From positions 26,064,628 to 26,128,627 of the forward strand of contig NC_088305.1 in NCBI RefSeq assembly GCF_032854445.1: a DNA stretch of 64,000 bases, written 5' to 3'. The stretch is from Liolophura sinensis (Eukaryota > Mollusca > Polyplacophora > Chitonida > Chitonidae). The translations under genes were made by a program, and so were the position numbers. Numbering within the stretch: position 1 is the stretch's first letter; the number at the start of each line of letters is the position of its first letter. Shown here piece by piece: positions 13,032-27,500 of this stretch. Under the pieces are notes generated by a model that was given only the letters and a program-made list of their open reading frames with translations, was not told the DNA's origin and searched no databases.

Positions 13032-14115
13032 CACCTGTGTACACTCACAGCTGTTATAAGCGTAAATTACAGACTAATTAACGATGTATTCGCGTTTGTT
13101 TGTGATTCAAGACACAATGTACTTTCTACGCATATGTATGTTTAGGTTCTCTAAAGAAAAACACCCTGTAGTGTTGCGCAAAGAACAGTCCATGTGGCAG
13201 ACACAGGGATTTGTGATCTGAATGTGGTGCGTTTTGGTAATAAGGGGATTTTCATAAAGGGGAGTTTGTGTTGAAGTCTACAAGCGTTCATGCATAGCTC
13301 AAGAGGCTACTAAAACAGATTGTACTTGATGGTGAACGACTTTCACTATTAAATACAGTCGGTTTTCTGGGCGCAGTCAACGACGTCACATTGCCTCAAC
13401 TTCCTTGTTTAGGTTGGCCAAGTCCATAAAAACAATTGCCTCTATCAAGGCCATTTTATCAAGTCTCCTTTTTATACCATACACTTGTGACATTCGAAGA
13501 AAACGCTGCCGTGTTTGTGGTAGATGTAAGGGGAGACAATTGAAATGAGACACAAGGACGGTTGTACGGTAACGACTTCTTAACGATTGTTTGGTGGCGG
13601 CACGCTGACGAACATCCTGCAATTACGTAACCATAGTAACACAGGTGGTTCTGACACAAATATCAAATCACAGATTACACACTTCTATACCTGGATTTCC
13701 TTTGGTTCATACATTTCGTTTGTTTGTTTACTGTAAATTACAAACCACTGCAACTTTCCAATACATTATAGGTACTAAGCAATTACAAACAGAAATAACA
13801 AAGTAATTTCTTGTGAGAAAACTCACAGACATCATATTTATGCTACCATTGACACACACTAACAAATCAAAATTACTAGTATCACAATAGGCATAACTAA
13901 ACTATGTACTCAGAGATCATAGTTATGTTAAGATTGATCCCGCGATAACAAAGCAGAATTACTGAACATCATTCGGCCGAATTGAACACTGAGCTATATA
14001 TACATTACAGTTTTTGTCTGCTATCCGGTTAATGCAAAGTACATTGTTTCGGAAAAGATCGGCGTTACTTACGCAAGCTATCAACATTACTGAACTATTC
14101 AGTCCAAAATGAGGT
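13032..14115. other. SLC23 3' UTR and intergenic DNA
   Basis: This holds the SLC23 3' end (ATTAAA at 13348-13353) and AT-rich sequence. The segment 13545-13625 resembles 16425-16505 in direct orientation. I see no coding exon. Confidence 0.5.
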
Positions 14116-14432
14116 TGTGATCAATACAGTCCACTGTACTCTGTATACCTAAATTGGACCGTTACCTTACACTGACTTTGTGATCAGTACAGTCCACTGT
14201 ACTCTGTATACCTAAATCGGGTTGTTACCTTACATTGACTTTGTGATCAATACAGTCCACTGTACTCTGTATACCTAAATTGGACCGTTACCTTACACTG
14301 ACTTTGTGATCAATACAGTCCATTGTACTCTGTATACCTAAATTGGACCGTTACCTTACACTGACTTTGTGATCAACACAGTCCACTGTACTCTGTATAC
14401 CTAAATCGGGCTGTTACCTTACACTGACTTTA
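14116..14432. repeat. Satellite array, 63-bp unit, five copies
   Basis: Five regularly spaced copies begin near 14118, 14181, 14244, 14307 and 14370. Each contains TGATCAATACAGTCCACTGT, ACTCTGTATACCTAAAT and CGTTACCTTACACTGACTTT. Divergence is only a few bases per copy, so the array is young. Confidence 0.95.
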
Positions 14433-14550
14433 AATACTGGTTGTCTCTTCAAACTAAACAGGTTGGTTTTTTGTCAGCTCTACTATACATAAACCTGGAT
14501 GTGCTCAATCACTGACATCGCTAGATAAAACATTCATTACCGCTACGATT

Positions 14551-14700
14551 TATTTATTTATTTAATTGATGTTTTACGCCGTACTCAAGAATATTTCACT
14601 TATTAGGCGGCAGTTAGCACTATGATGGAAGGGAACCGGGCAGATCCTGAAGGAAACCCATGACCACCCGCAGGTTGCTGGAAGACCTTCCCACGTCCTA
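14551..14700 (-). repeat. SINE family A fragment truncated by a Penelope-like element
   Basis: The antisense tail (TTTATTTATTTAATTGATG, TTTACGCCGTACTCAAG) and body run up to CTTCCCACGTCCTACC. The sequence then switches to Penelope-like coding sequence, so the tRNA-like head is missing. Confidence 0.8.
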
Positions 14701-16345
14701 CCCACTACGAATGATCAGACCATACACGGCCTCGATTCCGAGAGAAAATACTAATTATAACTCTACCCTATGGCAGGTCAATGTAACATTGAATGGGCTT
14801 GGAGGATTCTTCAATACGAAAATATTTAGACATTCACATACATTGTCTTACATCATTTGGTGTACGACAGATTCGACATCACGTTTTAAAAGAACCATTA
14901 TTGAAAAACTGAATGAGTTATTCAAATCTGATTGTATTGACGTTAAGTTAAAACAAAGGTTATATCCATTTTCTGAGAATCCTCCATCCATCTATGGTCT
15001 TCCAAAAATTTGAATAGTTGAATATACCTGTTAGACCCATTGTGTCATCTATAGGATCGGTTACCTATCAGCTTGCTAAACATCTTGCTTGTGTAATCCA
15101 ACCGCTGGTCGGAAATATTCAACATCATGTCAAAAGCTCTCAAGATTTTTTTCTGAGATACATAATGTCAAATTAGATGAAGGTGACACATTAGTATCAT
15201 TTGATGTTGTTAAACTCTTTTCTAGTATTCCTGTTGCTAATGCCATAATGCTGTTTCTAATGCACTGCATAATGTCACTTTGCACGCACTAAACTCTCAC
15301 CTTCACAAATCTGTCAATTGCTTGAATAATGTTTAAACATGAATTATTTCTCCTACAATTGTAAACCATACAGGTAAACTCATGGGTGTGCCATGGGATC
15401 ACCTGTATCGCAAATTGTAGCCAACGTATTTATGGAATATTTTGAGCAAAAAGCGATATGTACATTCACTGGAACATCACCTTCACATTGGTTCCGATAC
15501 GTCGATGACACTTGGGTTAAGATCAAAACTAAAGCTTTGACAGTTTTTTTCACTCATTTAAACAACATCGATAGTAATATACTGTTTACTATGGAGATAA
15601 TGACAAAGGTTTATCGGAAAAGATCAGAAGAACTTTCGCGAACATTCCATAAAACAGCTTTAAACCCATATCAGAAACTGAGAACATCTCTTGTGGGACT
15701 TATGGACAAGCCCAGCAAAGACAAGGCAAGTGGGGTGGTGTATAAAATAAAATGTGGTGAAAACACGTGCAGGGATTCATATATTAACGGAACACAGCAG
15801 CCACTAAATACCCGTGTTAAACAACATCAAAAACCGGCATCCAGTAGCTATGATTCTGCTGTATTCCAACATATATGTAATTCAGGTCACAGTTTTAATG
15901 GGGATAACGTAAATATTTTATCCAAGGAGCCCCATTGGTTTGAGAGAGGGGTTAAGGAAGCCATTTTCCTAAAGGTTAAAAATACCACTCTCAACCGCAA
16001 TGGAGGACTCAGATTTAATCTATCATACATCTGGGACAGGGTGTTGGAGAAATGTTAATTAGATTGCGCAAATGTACCTCAACATGGAAAAATCTGTTCA
16101 CTCATGTTAAACTGTATCATGTTTAAATTCGGTCACTATATGTTGCTCCTGTTGTCTCCTTGTTTTAAATTGTATAGGCCCATTGTATACTTCAACCATG
16201 AACGTGAACTGTTTTCACCACGAAACTTGTACATACTGGTTTGTTTTTGTATGTAACTTCAATATAAACAGGAATTCCTTTTGTTTAACACCTTACCCTG
16301 TTGAAGGCGATAGGTTGTCTCCACAACGTCAGTAAATAATATACA
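14700..16345 (+). mobile_element. Decayed Penelope-like retroelement (RT + GIY-YIG)
   Basis: The remnant is read in several frames. Reverse-transcriptase pieces include PPSIYGLPKI, RPIVSSIGSVTYQLAKHLA, TLVSFDVVKLFSSIPV, MGSPVSQIVANVFMEYFE and the catalytic FRYVDDTW (YVDD codons 15498-15509). About 70 codons downstream comes a GIY-YIG-type endonuclease region: GVVYKIKC, SYINGT (the usual YIG is altered), TRVKQHQK and HWFERGVKEAIFLK. It ends at a stop at 16056-16058, with an element-like tail CTGTTGAAGGCGATAGGTTG near 16300. RT plus C-terminal GIY-YIG is diagnostic of Penelope-like elements. Stops and frame changes between 15014 and 15393 show it is dead. Confidence 0.88.
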
Positions 16346-17789
16346 TTGTCAAGTAGAACAGATCTGACGTGTTACCTTTTATAGTACACTATCATGCTTG
16401 TCTGAAAATCTACATTCTCATATGGAATGAGACACAAGAACGGTTGTATAGTAACGACTCTTTACTACTGCTTAATAGCCGCAGACTGACGAACACCATG
16501 CACAAAGTTTCCTCACTTGAATGTGGGAGCTATTCCCCTTTAACGACACCACCGCCGTATTGCAACACAGACCTTCCTTCACGCCTTTCTGCATACATGT
16601 AGGCAAATTTATCCGTCTGTTTTCTTATCCTTAAGTATCGAAGAACCGTTCGACCACTGTCATGCTGTCATTTTACATGTAATTAGGTGGCCAAATTCGT
16701 ACGAACCCTGTTTCACAGAAAAGAAATTGAATTTGTCAGCTCAAACTGGAATGTGATGCTGGGGGAGTTCAAGTTGGTCAGCAGGACAGTATGATTGAAA
16801 TACTTATACTGTGTCGTTAAACCGCTACCATTCATTTATTTTTTTTACATCATTCTTTCATCCATTCATGTTCGTTATTTCATTTCTCCGTGCAAAACGT
16901 TATAACTCATTATTGCAACCAATCATCGTTTCCACTGGACGCTGGGAAATATTGTGAGAAACAACACTTGACAAGGTGTAACTAACGTCTTTGGCATGCT
17001 GCTCAATTTAGGAGGATACCATGGTGCGTGGGTAGCCTAAAACCGACGCCAATCAAACATGTTGTCTAAATCAGCCATCTGCATCGACTTAGTTAGCTAT
17101 ATATCAGAAATCCAAACACACAAGAAAAGCACGATTTCACCCTTCTCTCAATTATAACAGTATATTTTGTTGGCAATCTAGCAAAACGGCAAATAAATTA
17201 CAGGAGCATGTACTTATGACATTTGATCTTACACTTCTTTACTGTTTTTTTTTTAAACTCAACCCCATGTCCAGATACTTTATGATATATCCTAAAGATA
17301 AGTATATAATATACAAATAACAAAATAGAAACAAATACATTAGTATTTCCGGAGCTAACTACACCTCTTACCTGATGAGGCAAAGTGGCCAATTTATCTA
17401 TGACCGTCATTAATCATTTTGTGATGGTATTTGCATACTTTCAGCATGAATGAATCTTCTAACGAATATAAAAGAAATGGCACCAAAATACGATACTAAA
17501 AGGCAAATATAAAATAAGACCAAAATATCAAACATAAATGTCTGAAAGAAACACATTCGAATGTTAAATGACAAGCGTAAGCGACAAAGTGTTATGGTGA
17601 CAAGACTATACGTATGGATGGCAATTATTTGCAAGTACCCCTATTCAGTAGAGGCAACCTATATAATAATAATTTTAATATGACACAATCTAGCACACGA
17701 TATAATAATAATAACATAACAAAATCTAGCACCCGATCTAACAATAATAATATGTCAAAATCTAGCAAATTAACTCTGCCCGACATCCT
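16346..17789. other. Intergenic DNA, AT-rich
   Basis: A 75-bp segment at 16425-16505 resembles 13545-13625. Near 17650-17770 there are about three short copies of a TAATAATAATAA...AATCTAGCA unit. No gene is supported on either strand. Confidence 0.5.
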
Positions 17790-17866
17790 CCTGCCATATT
17801 GATCTCCTTCGTCGTATAAGTGAAATAGTCTTGAGTACGGCATAAAACACCAATCAAATAAAAAAA
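17790..17866 (+). repeat. SINE family A tail fragment
   Basis: Only the 3' end survives: CGTCGTATAAGTGAAATAG, then TTGAGTACGGCATAAAACAC and an A-rich end. Confidence 0.75.
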
Positions 17867-18575
17867 TCTTACAAACCTACAGAATAGATCATTTGGTTCA
17901 AACTTATACAATGCTTGACTCGTATGCTAAACAATATGTATGCCAATTTTTGTATAAAACATCGCGCATTTGATTAGGAAGGGATAGATACGACCTTCAT
18001 AAAAGCCTTCAAGTTTCGAAAACTACTTTGTCCTGGCCCTTAAAACTCGCATTGAGCATAGGATATAATGATATTTTGTTCTAGTCAAAAAAGTTTTTGA
18101 AACATCATGAATATTTCAATACAACTACTTTGGTTCAATATTATTGTCAGGCAAATGTATCCCTCCTTACACAAGAGAGTAGCACGCCTGTGGACGAATG
18201 GGTGATCCAGTCAGTCACTAACTCTTTATGGTGTATGTGGGTCTACACTCCTTTTTAATATTTATTGCTTTTTTCAAGCTGCTGTACTTTCAATATCTTG
18301 CATGTGTATGTTGTGTTTACTTAAAGAATATGTGTGTGCAGTTTATTAGATTTTATCTTCATTTCTGTTGTGTAGTTCCGATGGATAACATGACAAAAAC
18401 TTACCCTCAAGTATTAAAACTTTGTTCAAAATTGTTTCTACTATTCAGAAAGCTCCTGCATGGCCATACGATTATTTCTGGCTTTCTCCTAAAATCCTGT
18501 TCATGAAATGACTATCACGAAAACACGAAGTGGAAGGAGCTTTACGCAAGACTTGACGTTTTCTTGGCTACATTT

Positions 18576-21500
18576 TCACTCAATTTTCTTCAACGCTGTC
18601 TCGTCAGATGTTACATTAGAACAGCTGTCACCTTTGACCTTCCAGCTACGAAACATCCATTTCTCCAATTCTTCACTAAGTGTACAAACACCTTGTTTTA
18701 TTTCTGCACATGCCCGTATGAGTACTGCCAGTTGTTCTGCGAGCTCTCCATCATCATTTTTCTTGGCTTCCGGGTGTTTCATAAGAACATCTTGAGTTAG
18801 ATCCCTCACAGCGTTTGTTGCAGAACTGGAACCTGGAAAAAGTACAAATGTTAAAATATTAAACTCCAGTCGTGTGAAACACAATAGTTCCTATAAAACA
18901 GTAATATCGCACCGTTTATCTTGCGTGTTAAATATAATTTAGAATTCCACGTACAATAACGCCAGCAAGTTATTAACACAGCAACTGTGACCGTCATATA
19001 CAGGCGATACCGTTACATATACATTCCTGTGAAGTGTTTTGAATATTTGGAACTTTGTTACAGTATTGAAAACAGCAACAGAAAACAGACTCAGTGACTC
19101 AATATTACAATGTAAACAATGCTTTATATATAAAATGAGACGTACAGTTTTACAGACAGTTCAACAACAACAACATAAAAAAACATACACATCAGTATTA
19201 CCAGTCTTTAAAAGTTTCCAGTTCACCTTTGCATCCCAAGGAACGTATTCCAGGAGATCCAACGTAAAGATTATGGGATAAACACACAATTCACACAAGT
19301 CACAAATTGTCCCAGTCAGGTACTTCGCTAGGTTAGCGAACACGAACACAGTACACAGGTTACACAGAACTGGATCAGTCAAGCCTTTGAATGACGTCAC
19401 ACCCGCAGAGCACAACACAGGGTAAATACAGGCATGGAGGTATAATCCACTTTAGAACAGTCACAGCTCCCGCAGAAACTCACAAACGAGCCGTTCAGAG
19501 ACGTAGAGTAATGTCACCTTGTGGCAGAACGAACGTCCTTTGCGGTCAGCGTGTTAAACAAATTACACAGTCAACACTGTATAATCATAATAAAGATCCG
19601 AACACCAATTAACGTGACTTCCGCAGAAAGTCACTTAAACCAGACATCAGTACAACTGTGGTACACAAACGGTGCCGGCATAGAAATCTGTCCTCCCAAA
19701 CGAAACTGGCATCACCAGCTCATATCAATATAATGGACTCGATACGAGAGCGTCGCACACTCTCCTGGCTCCCAGTGGATGCAGCAAAAATACCGCCACT
19801 CTGCACAGAAAACACGGCTTATATACGTTCCAGGTGGATTCAACTATTTTTAAACACAGAATTAACAGCCAATGAAATAAACGAAGCATTGAACAAGGTG
19901 CTTTCCATCCGGTCCGCGCTGTACATATATAACAGGGCCTGTTATGCTTAACACAAAGGTCCGCAGACTAACAGTACATGAAAACGTTAAATAGTCATAC
20001 ATAACAACTTTCATTATCTAAAAGTTCGCTCGCATCGATTCAACCCGAACAAAATAATATTTACGTGTTAACAAGGAAGTAAAGAGCAAAGTCATCCAGT
20101 TTCGTTATATTATCTTCTTAGTAACAGGGAAGCTCATTCTGTCTGATTTTATCGAAAGAATTTCATTCAAACCTTTCATTAGTACATTTTTCAAGCATTG
20201 TATTAAAGTATCCATAAATGTGTTTACCATCCTAAGCATCCTCAGGCGGGCAGTTTAAATCAGCATTAAACTTCGATCAATACAAATGTATTATGACCAG
20301 CTTATTTACCCGCGAGTGCCAAGGCCAGATGGGTCTGATCAGACTCCATCAGCGCGTTTCGGAATTCAGACAGAGCTCTGCTTCCAGTGAGAGGTAACAC
20401 CTTCAGCAGTCTCTGGATTCGGCTGTGCCTTGTACGGGGATAAAGGACATAGTCGACAGCTGTGGATGACAGGATGTTAGCTTGACGAAGGTAACCCTCG
20501 ATGTGAGGAACGTCCATCATATCATCAACCAAAAGCTGGTAGTTCTCCGTCAACATCTTCTTGTCGTCTTCACTCATCGGGTCAACTGCACGAACATACA
20601 ACAACGGCAAAGATGTGTTGAGCTCCGTCTCCGCTGATCGAGACTCGGCATTTAGACTCACCTTAATAATCTGCCTTGTTAAACCAGTGCAGATTTTGGA
20701 CGCTAATATATGTAATTTTGTCTTTAATTGTTACATTCATGTGATGATTGTTACAGCATCACGATGAGCACTGAAACACCATGCAAGACTACACAAATTT
20801 TGTGCTGAATAGGACATACGTGCACTATGGATACAATATACATATAGTGTGCGTTAAACCACAAGCATTCATTCATTCATTCCCATGGCACACTTCACAT
20901 TTAACTGTGTTTAGCTTACCCGCCGATGTTACAGAGAAAACCAGATGAATCACCAGTCATTCCAAATATTGAGTAACCATCACATTTACTCTTCAAACGA
21001 ACAAAAAATAATAAATGCGCAAGAAAAAAACCATTTACGCGCAGCCTAGACCATGGCAGCTAATAGCGGTCATGTGGACTTTCCCTTTTTCTACTGATTA
21101 TTTAGACCGGAAATTAATACGAACGTCCGAAACGACGAAAGGACGAAAGAACTGAACAGAAGTACAGGGCAAAATAACAGGGTTTTGCCACTTTGTACTT
21201 CCGTCTCTCCCTTTCGTGCTTTTCTTTCGTCCAACAAAATACATGACGAGATTTCACCAAACCTCGCACTTTCGTACTTTTGTCTTCTTGATCTAAATCG
21301 CTGTGCGCATCGTCATTTCGTACGTTTGTAGTTTTGCTTTCGTTGTTTCGTCCTTCCGCATTTACTGTCTGAACTATATAATTAGTAGAACAGGCGAAAA
21401 CACGTATGGCCGCTACAGGTTTCCATAACTTACCCATCATCGGGTTTATCTCAAGTCGTCTCATAGCAATCTTAAATTCATCCAAGCTGCCTGAGTCTGG

Positions 21501-24500
21501 AGAGTTGCTACACCAGCGTCCAATCACTCGGAAAGTCAATTCCCGCATTCCATATTGTTCCCAGTCGACCTGTATTCTCCGCAGCTGGTCTCCGTCCAGA
21601 CCAAGAGCACGGCCCATATCCAACCAGTTTGGACCTGAAAACACATTCATGTAACAACGTCATAATGAGACATTGGGGACACCGTTGTTACATTTCAAGC
21701 AAATGTACTCTACATAATTTATTACATGAATTGCCACAAATACACATGTATATAAGCCATAGACATGTAACATCATATAAGTCAAGACATATACATACAT
21801 AAATACATACATCACATACAAACCCCTGACATAGGACTGAGCAATGTGATTTGCTGCAAGGAATCGTCTCCATAATGATCTAGCTAATTGGATAAATTGT
21901 CTTCTAATGGCTGCCAGTTTGACCCAAATATGCTAACACAGTCGTTCATAGTTCCTGACGTTTTTTTTTTCTTCCGTAATATACAGATATTCCAGTAACT
22001 CGAGGAAATTATTTCTCTTTCATATAGTATTTTCAAATTTATTATTATAATCACATTTTTTGCAAACAAGTATAATAAAGTTTATTAAATATTCATGTCG
22101 GATCCATCCTATTATTTTTGAATTCGTTAATTTTTAGATGATCCTGCCGTATTGTCCAAAGAAAAGTCCAGTACTTAGTAAATGCTGTGAAGTGGAAGCG
22201 CTCAGAAAACACACCGAAGAAAACATGTTTACCGTTGTATAAACCCAATTTAAGTATATGTAGACGATATTGGCTGATAAGACGAGTGAGTGCTTGGGGT
22301 TTAACGTCGTACTCAACAATTTTTCAGTCATATGACGACGAAGGAATCATTAGGGTGCATGTACGTGTAATGTCGCAGGACGGATTTCCACCGCTCTTTT
22401 ATTTAGTGCTGCATCACTGAGACGACTTACCGAAGGCAAGTAAGCCGCCCCGCCCGAGCCATTATACTGATACGGGTCAACCAGTCGTTGCACTATCCCC
22501 TTCATGCTGAACGCCAAGCGAGGAAGTTACAACTTCCTCTTTTAAAGTCTTAGGTGTGACTCGACCAAGTATTGATCCTGGATCTACCGGTCCCGAAGCG
22601 GACGCTCTACCAACTGTGCTATCCGGGCCGGTCTGATAAGACGAAATAGTAAGACAAATTTAATTTTTTTATATTAGACATATAGTAAGTGTCTGCTAAA
22701 TTGTTCACTTCAGTTTTTATTAAAATGAATGGCAGCCACAAGGTTTGCATTCGTAAGATGTAATAGCCCGAATATTTGAGTGAACAATAGCTGATAACTC
22801 AATGTCAGTAAATATAGCCACGTTAAAAAATAAAGGAGAGAAAGACTAAATGGCACTGAACGCTTCATCATTTCTGCTGTGTGTTTGTTTGTCTAACCTC
22901 TTTAAATGCAATAACTTACCCACTGTACAACTCAGCAGCTCGGCATGACTCTTCAGCCATGAAGGAATATTCCTCTGCCCAGGGCTGTCCGTGCTGGCGG
23001 CTATGTCATCGGAAGTGTCCTGTTTTCGAAAACTAACCCAGGCATTCCACAAGGCGACATCCTTAGCCATAATTTGTGAGCTAGCATTGTTCACACTGTC
23101 GTGTAGTTTATCTGCTGTTTCCGTGATGTGACTATGTATGGCCTGGTTCTGGTCCGTGATGTGACCGTGTATGGCATGACTCTGGTCCGTGATGTGATTG
23201 TGTATGGCTTGTGTCTGGCCCGTGATGTGACTGTGTAAGGCTTGGCTCTGGTCCGTGATGTGACTGTGTATGGCCTGTGTCTGGCCCGTGATGTGATTGT
23301 GCATGGCTTGTCCCTGTGACAAAATCATCTCAGGAATGGCAAGCAGTGGTTCCAGACGTGCCCCGAACTCTTGAGATTGCTGCAGAGCAAATCAATAATT
23401 TGGTTGAATTTGGATTGTACGGACGAATTCCACAAACCCATTAGGTCAAAGTTTAAAACTTGATTATATTTTGGTACTAGAGGTTGGTTTTTTAAGTTTG
23501 CCTTAAGATAGCATTCATGAGATGGTCAAATCAAAATTTATAGGCCCTATAAATAAGTTTTGAAATGTTTTTTCTTCAAACTTAAGAAATGAATTAATCT
23601 CTATCTCCCTTCTCATGTGATTTACTTTTTCGCATACTTTTTTCACAAAGAATCTTTCTTCCACATACCTATTTAGTGATGAACCCTTGCTGCCTCTAAT
23701 GAAGAGTTGATAATTGACTTTATGCATGTTTGAACATATGAATAGTACACTCAAAAAATTAATCTGTTAATTGTCCGTTGTCTGAGTGATGCTAGAATGT
23801 ATTCTGTTTTTGCAGCAGATTGCTCTTCTTACATATAACACACACACTCTATTAATCTATAAAGATTCTATAAGACTAACAGGATGTTATGTTGAATATG
23901 ACAGAATATTATGTTAGGATAAGAGAATACATTCTGGCATCTTGCATACAACAGAATAATTTTTTGAGTGTAAACATGTATGAACAAACTGATCTCTTTT
24001 TCAAAGAACATTAAATATAACAGATATCACTGTGATATTGATTTGATTACAGACAAAATAATGGTGGTAAACTTTCCACAAGTTTAAGTCTTTGTTGTAT
24101 TTCAGTGAGTGGACTATCTCTGTCACGCCAGTCAAATGGCCAGAAGCTTGTAAAAGGGTATTCAACGACCACGTACAGAAAACAGAATAGGTGACATACT
24201 CAAAGCGTTTATGTTTTTCTGGCACATTCCGATGTGTAACGGAAATAACCGTTATTGTGTCGTGAGGGTTATCTCACTTTCTCAAGGGCAAAGTGCGCTT
24301 AAAGACTTCCGCCCACTGATCGACAGCATGCGACGCGTGTAGGCTCAACACATTATTTCGCCGATTAAGGTAAATTTTTCTTTATAAGTATTGATATATT
24401 GGCGTGAACATGACTGATAACATGTTCTGTAACTTTAAGATATACCTGTAATAGGTTGTTATGAAGCGTATTGAAAGAACAGGCAGATATTTTCTTCGGA

Positions 24501-27500
24501 CAGTGTTGTCTGTGTGAGCCATGCGACTTTGTACAGTGAAGTCCATGTTTGCAGTTTTATCGCTTTTCGTTGTGAATTAACAAATACACTAGTCTTTAAC
24601 TAATACGCTCGCATGGTCAAGTACATATAACTGTGACGCGCTTTAATTTGTATCTCTGCGAGGGAAGTTTGTCAAGGTTTTAAGTAGGGAATTTCAACAA
24701 CAATTACATGAGCGGTTTGTGATTACTCTATGTGTAGTTACTTTCACATGTAGACGATGAGCTGGTTAATTCGATCGCCAGTTTTACTAATTTTAACTGA
24801 TTTTTCACTTCGTCCGAGTGACACCTGTGTACTAATAGTAGTTTTATAAATGCATATCGTTATAAGCAATGGACTGTACGGTATTTGCCTTACCGTAGGA
24901 TTTATAATATTTTACTGGTGGTCATTCTATTCATGAGGAAGCTCTAGCAACAGATCGTCGTTCCCGTCATACTTGTGTGTGACTTCACATGAGTGCGTGT
25001 ACATGGAATATGTCACAAATACGTAGTTATGTACACTGTACGTAATACCACGTATCTTTGATACAGTAGTATTTACCATCGTACGGTCATTGTCCTAGTA
25101 TATATAACCTTGTATTTCTGTAACTAAATACTGGATGTGTCCCTTTCCGATTTACACCTGTTTAGTCAGTTTGGCATTTGGCATTACAGTTTTCTATTTT
25201 ATTTTATTACTCAAGTAAATTGTTGTAATACAGAAACTGTGCCAGATTGTAAGAGCCAGAGCCGATTGCAATACATTAACAGGTATTATGTTAAAATGTT
25301 GTGTTCAGGGAAATAAGCCATCACTGCAAGGTTTTTTTGCAGACTGCAGGACCTTCCCACGTACGGCCGGAGAGGAAGCCAGCATAAGCTGGTCTTGCAC
25401 TGCAAGGTTAACTACACTGATAATGTAGTTATCTCCCTAGACTGCTGACTACATGTACCTTTGTACTTAGTAATGGACCAAAGCTTAAATTCTTTCCGTT
25501 TGTCTCCCTTGAATGCTGTATACATGTACAGTTGACTTGAATCATGCAATCCTGTTTTCAAGGGGAAGTAACCCTTTTTTCTTTTTGTCACGGTCTGCTG
25601 CATTTTTTTTGTTGGTACTGCAAACTTTTATATCTGGCAGCATATTACTGCCAACCCTAAATGATAAACTGTGGTAGACATGAAAACTGGTGTCGGCCAG
25701 ATTTTATCGTTTTCAAATGGATACCAATACATTCTTAGCTTAGTCATATTTAAAGTAGACATTGTCATATGACGTGTGCTTATCTGGTATAAAAGTTAGA
25801 GAGTATATAGCCTGACGATATCACAGTGATCTGTGGGTCAGTATAACTGCCGATATAACATAGTACCAGCATTAATTTCCATGTCACTATGATGAAGGAA
25901 GAAAAACAGCCACAGGGACCCTCTGAAACATCGAAAGCTGCACTTGACCATCACAGTCACAGGGGCACCCTATATCATCGAACGATGCACTTGACCATCG
26001 CAGCTACAGGGACCGTCCAAATCTTTGAAAGTTGCACTTGATCTTCACACCCAGAAGGATCCTCTAAAGCATCAAAAGCTGCACTTGACCTTCACACCTA
26101 GACGGATCCTCTAAAACATCGAAAGCTTCACATGACCTTTACAGCCACAGGGATCCCTCTAAAGCATCAATAGCTGCACTTGACTTTCACGGCCACAGGG
26201 ACGCTTTAAAACATCGAAAGCTGCACTTGATCTTCACAGGCAGAAAGATCCTCTAAAACATCGAAAGCTGCATTTGACCTTCACAGCCAGAGGGTAAAGG
26301 ATAAAGCATCAAAAGCTGCACTTGATCTTTACAGCCACAGTGACGCTTTAAAACATTGAAAGCTACACTTGGCTTTCACAGGCAGAAAGATCCTCTACAG
26401 CATCGAAGCTGCACTTGACCTTCACAGCCACACGGACGTTTTAAAGCATCGAATGTTGCACTTGACTTTCACAGTCAGAGGAAGCCTCTAAAGCATCGAA
26501 AGCTGCACTTGACCTTTACAGCCCACAGGCACCCTCTAAAGCATCGAAAGCTGCACTTGGCCTTTACAGCCACAGGGACCCTCTGAAACATTCAAAAGGT
26601 GCACTTGAACAGCCAGAGGGAGCCTCTAAAGCATAAAAACTGCACCTGACTTTTTACAGGCACCACAGGCACCCTCGAAAGCATCGAAAGCTGCACATGA
26701 TCTTCACAGCCACAGGCACCCTCAAAAGCATCGAAAACTGCACCTGACTTTCACAGCCACAGGCACTCTCTAAAGCATCGAAGCTGCACTTGGCCATCAC
26801 AGCCACAGGCACCCTGTAAAGCATCGAAAACTGCACTTGACTGTTACAGCCCCCAGGCACCCTCTACAACATCGAAAGCTGCACTTGACCTTCACAGCCA
26901 CAGGGACGCTTTAAAGCATCGAAAGCTGCACTTGACCTTCACAGCCACAGGAAGCCTCTAAAGCATCAAAAGCTGCACTTGATCTTCACAGCCACAGGCA
27001 CCCTCTAAAGCATCGAAAGCTGCATTTGGCCTTTACAGCCACAGAGTCCCTCTAAAACATCGAACGCTTGCACTTGACCATCACAGCCAGAGGGAGCCTC
27101 TAAAGCATCGAAAACTGCACCTGACTTTTACAGCCACAGGCACCCTCTAAAGCATCGAAAGCTGCACATGATCTTCACAGCCACAGGCACCCTCTAAAGC
27201 ATCGACAGCTGCACTTGACCATCACAGCCACAGACACCCTCTACAACATTGAAAGCTGCACTTGACTTTTACAGCCACAGGGACCCGCTAAAACATCGAA
27301 AACTGCACTTGACCATCACAGCCACATGCACCCTATAAAACATCAAAAGCTGCACTTGACCTTCACAGCCACAGGGACCCTCTAAAGCATCGAAAGCTGT
27401 GCTTAACTTTTACAGCCACAGGAGCCCTCTAAAGCATCGAAAGCTGCGCTTGACCTTCACAGCCACAGGAACCTTCTAAAGCATCAAAAGTTGCATTTGA

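Noticed and set aside
13386-13659. Two overlapping minus-strand open frames of 78 and 66 codons
   Set aside because: They overlap a repeated segment shared with 16.4 kb and show no family features; at best they are element debris.
21114-21433. Extension of the death-domain open frame beyond 21434
   Set aside because: A GTAAGT donor at 21433 ends the exon in the phase of the CARD exon; the extension is lysine/arginine-rich intron translation.
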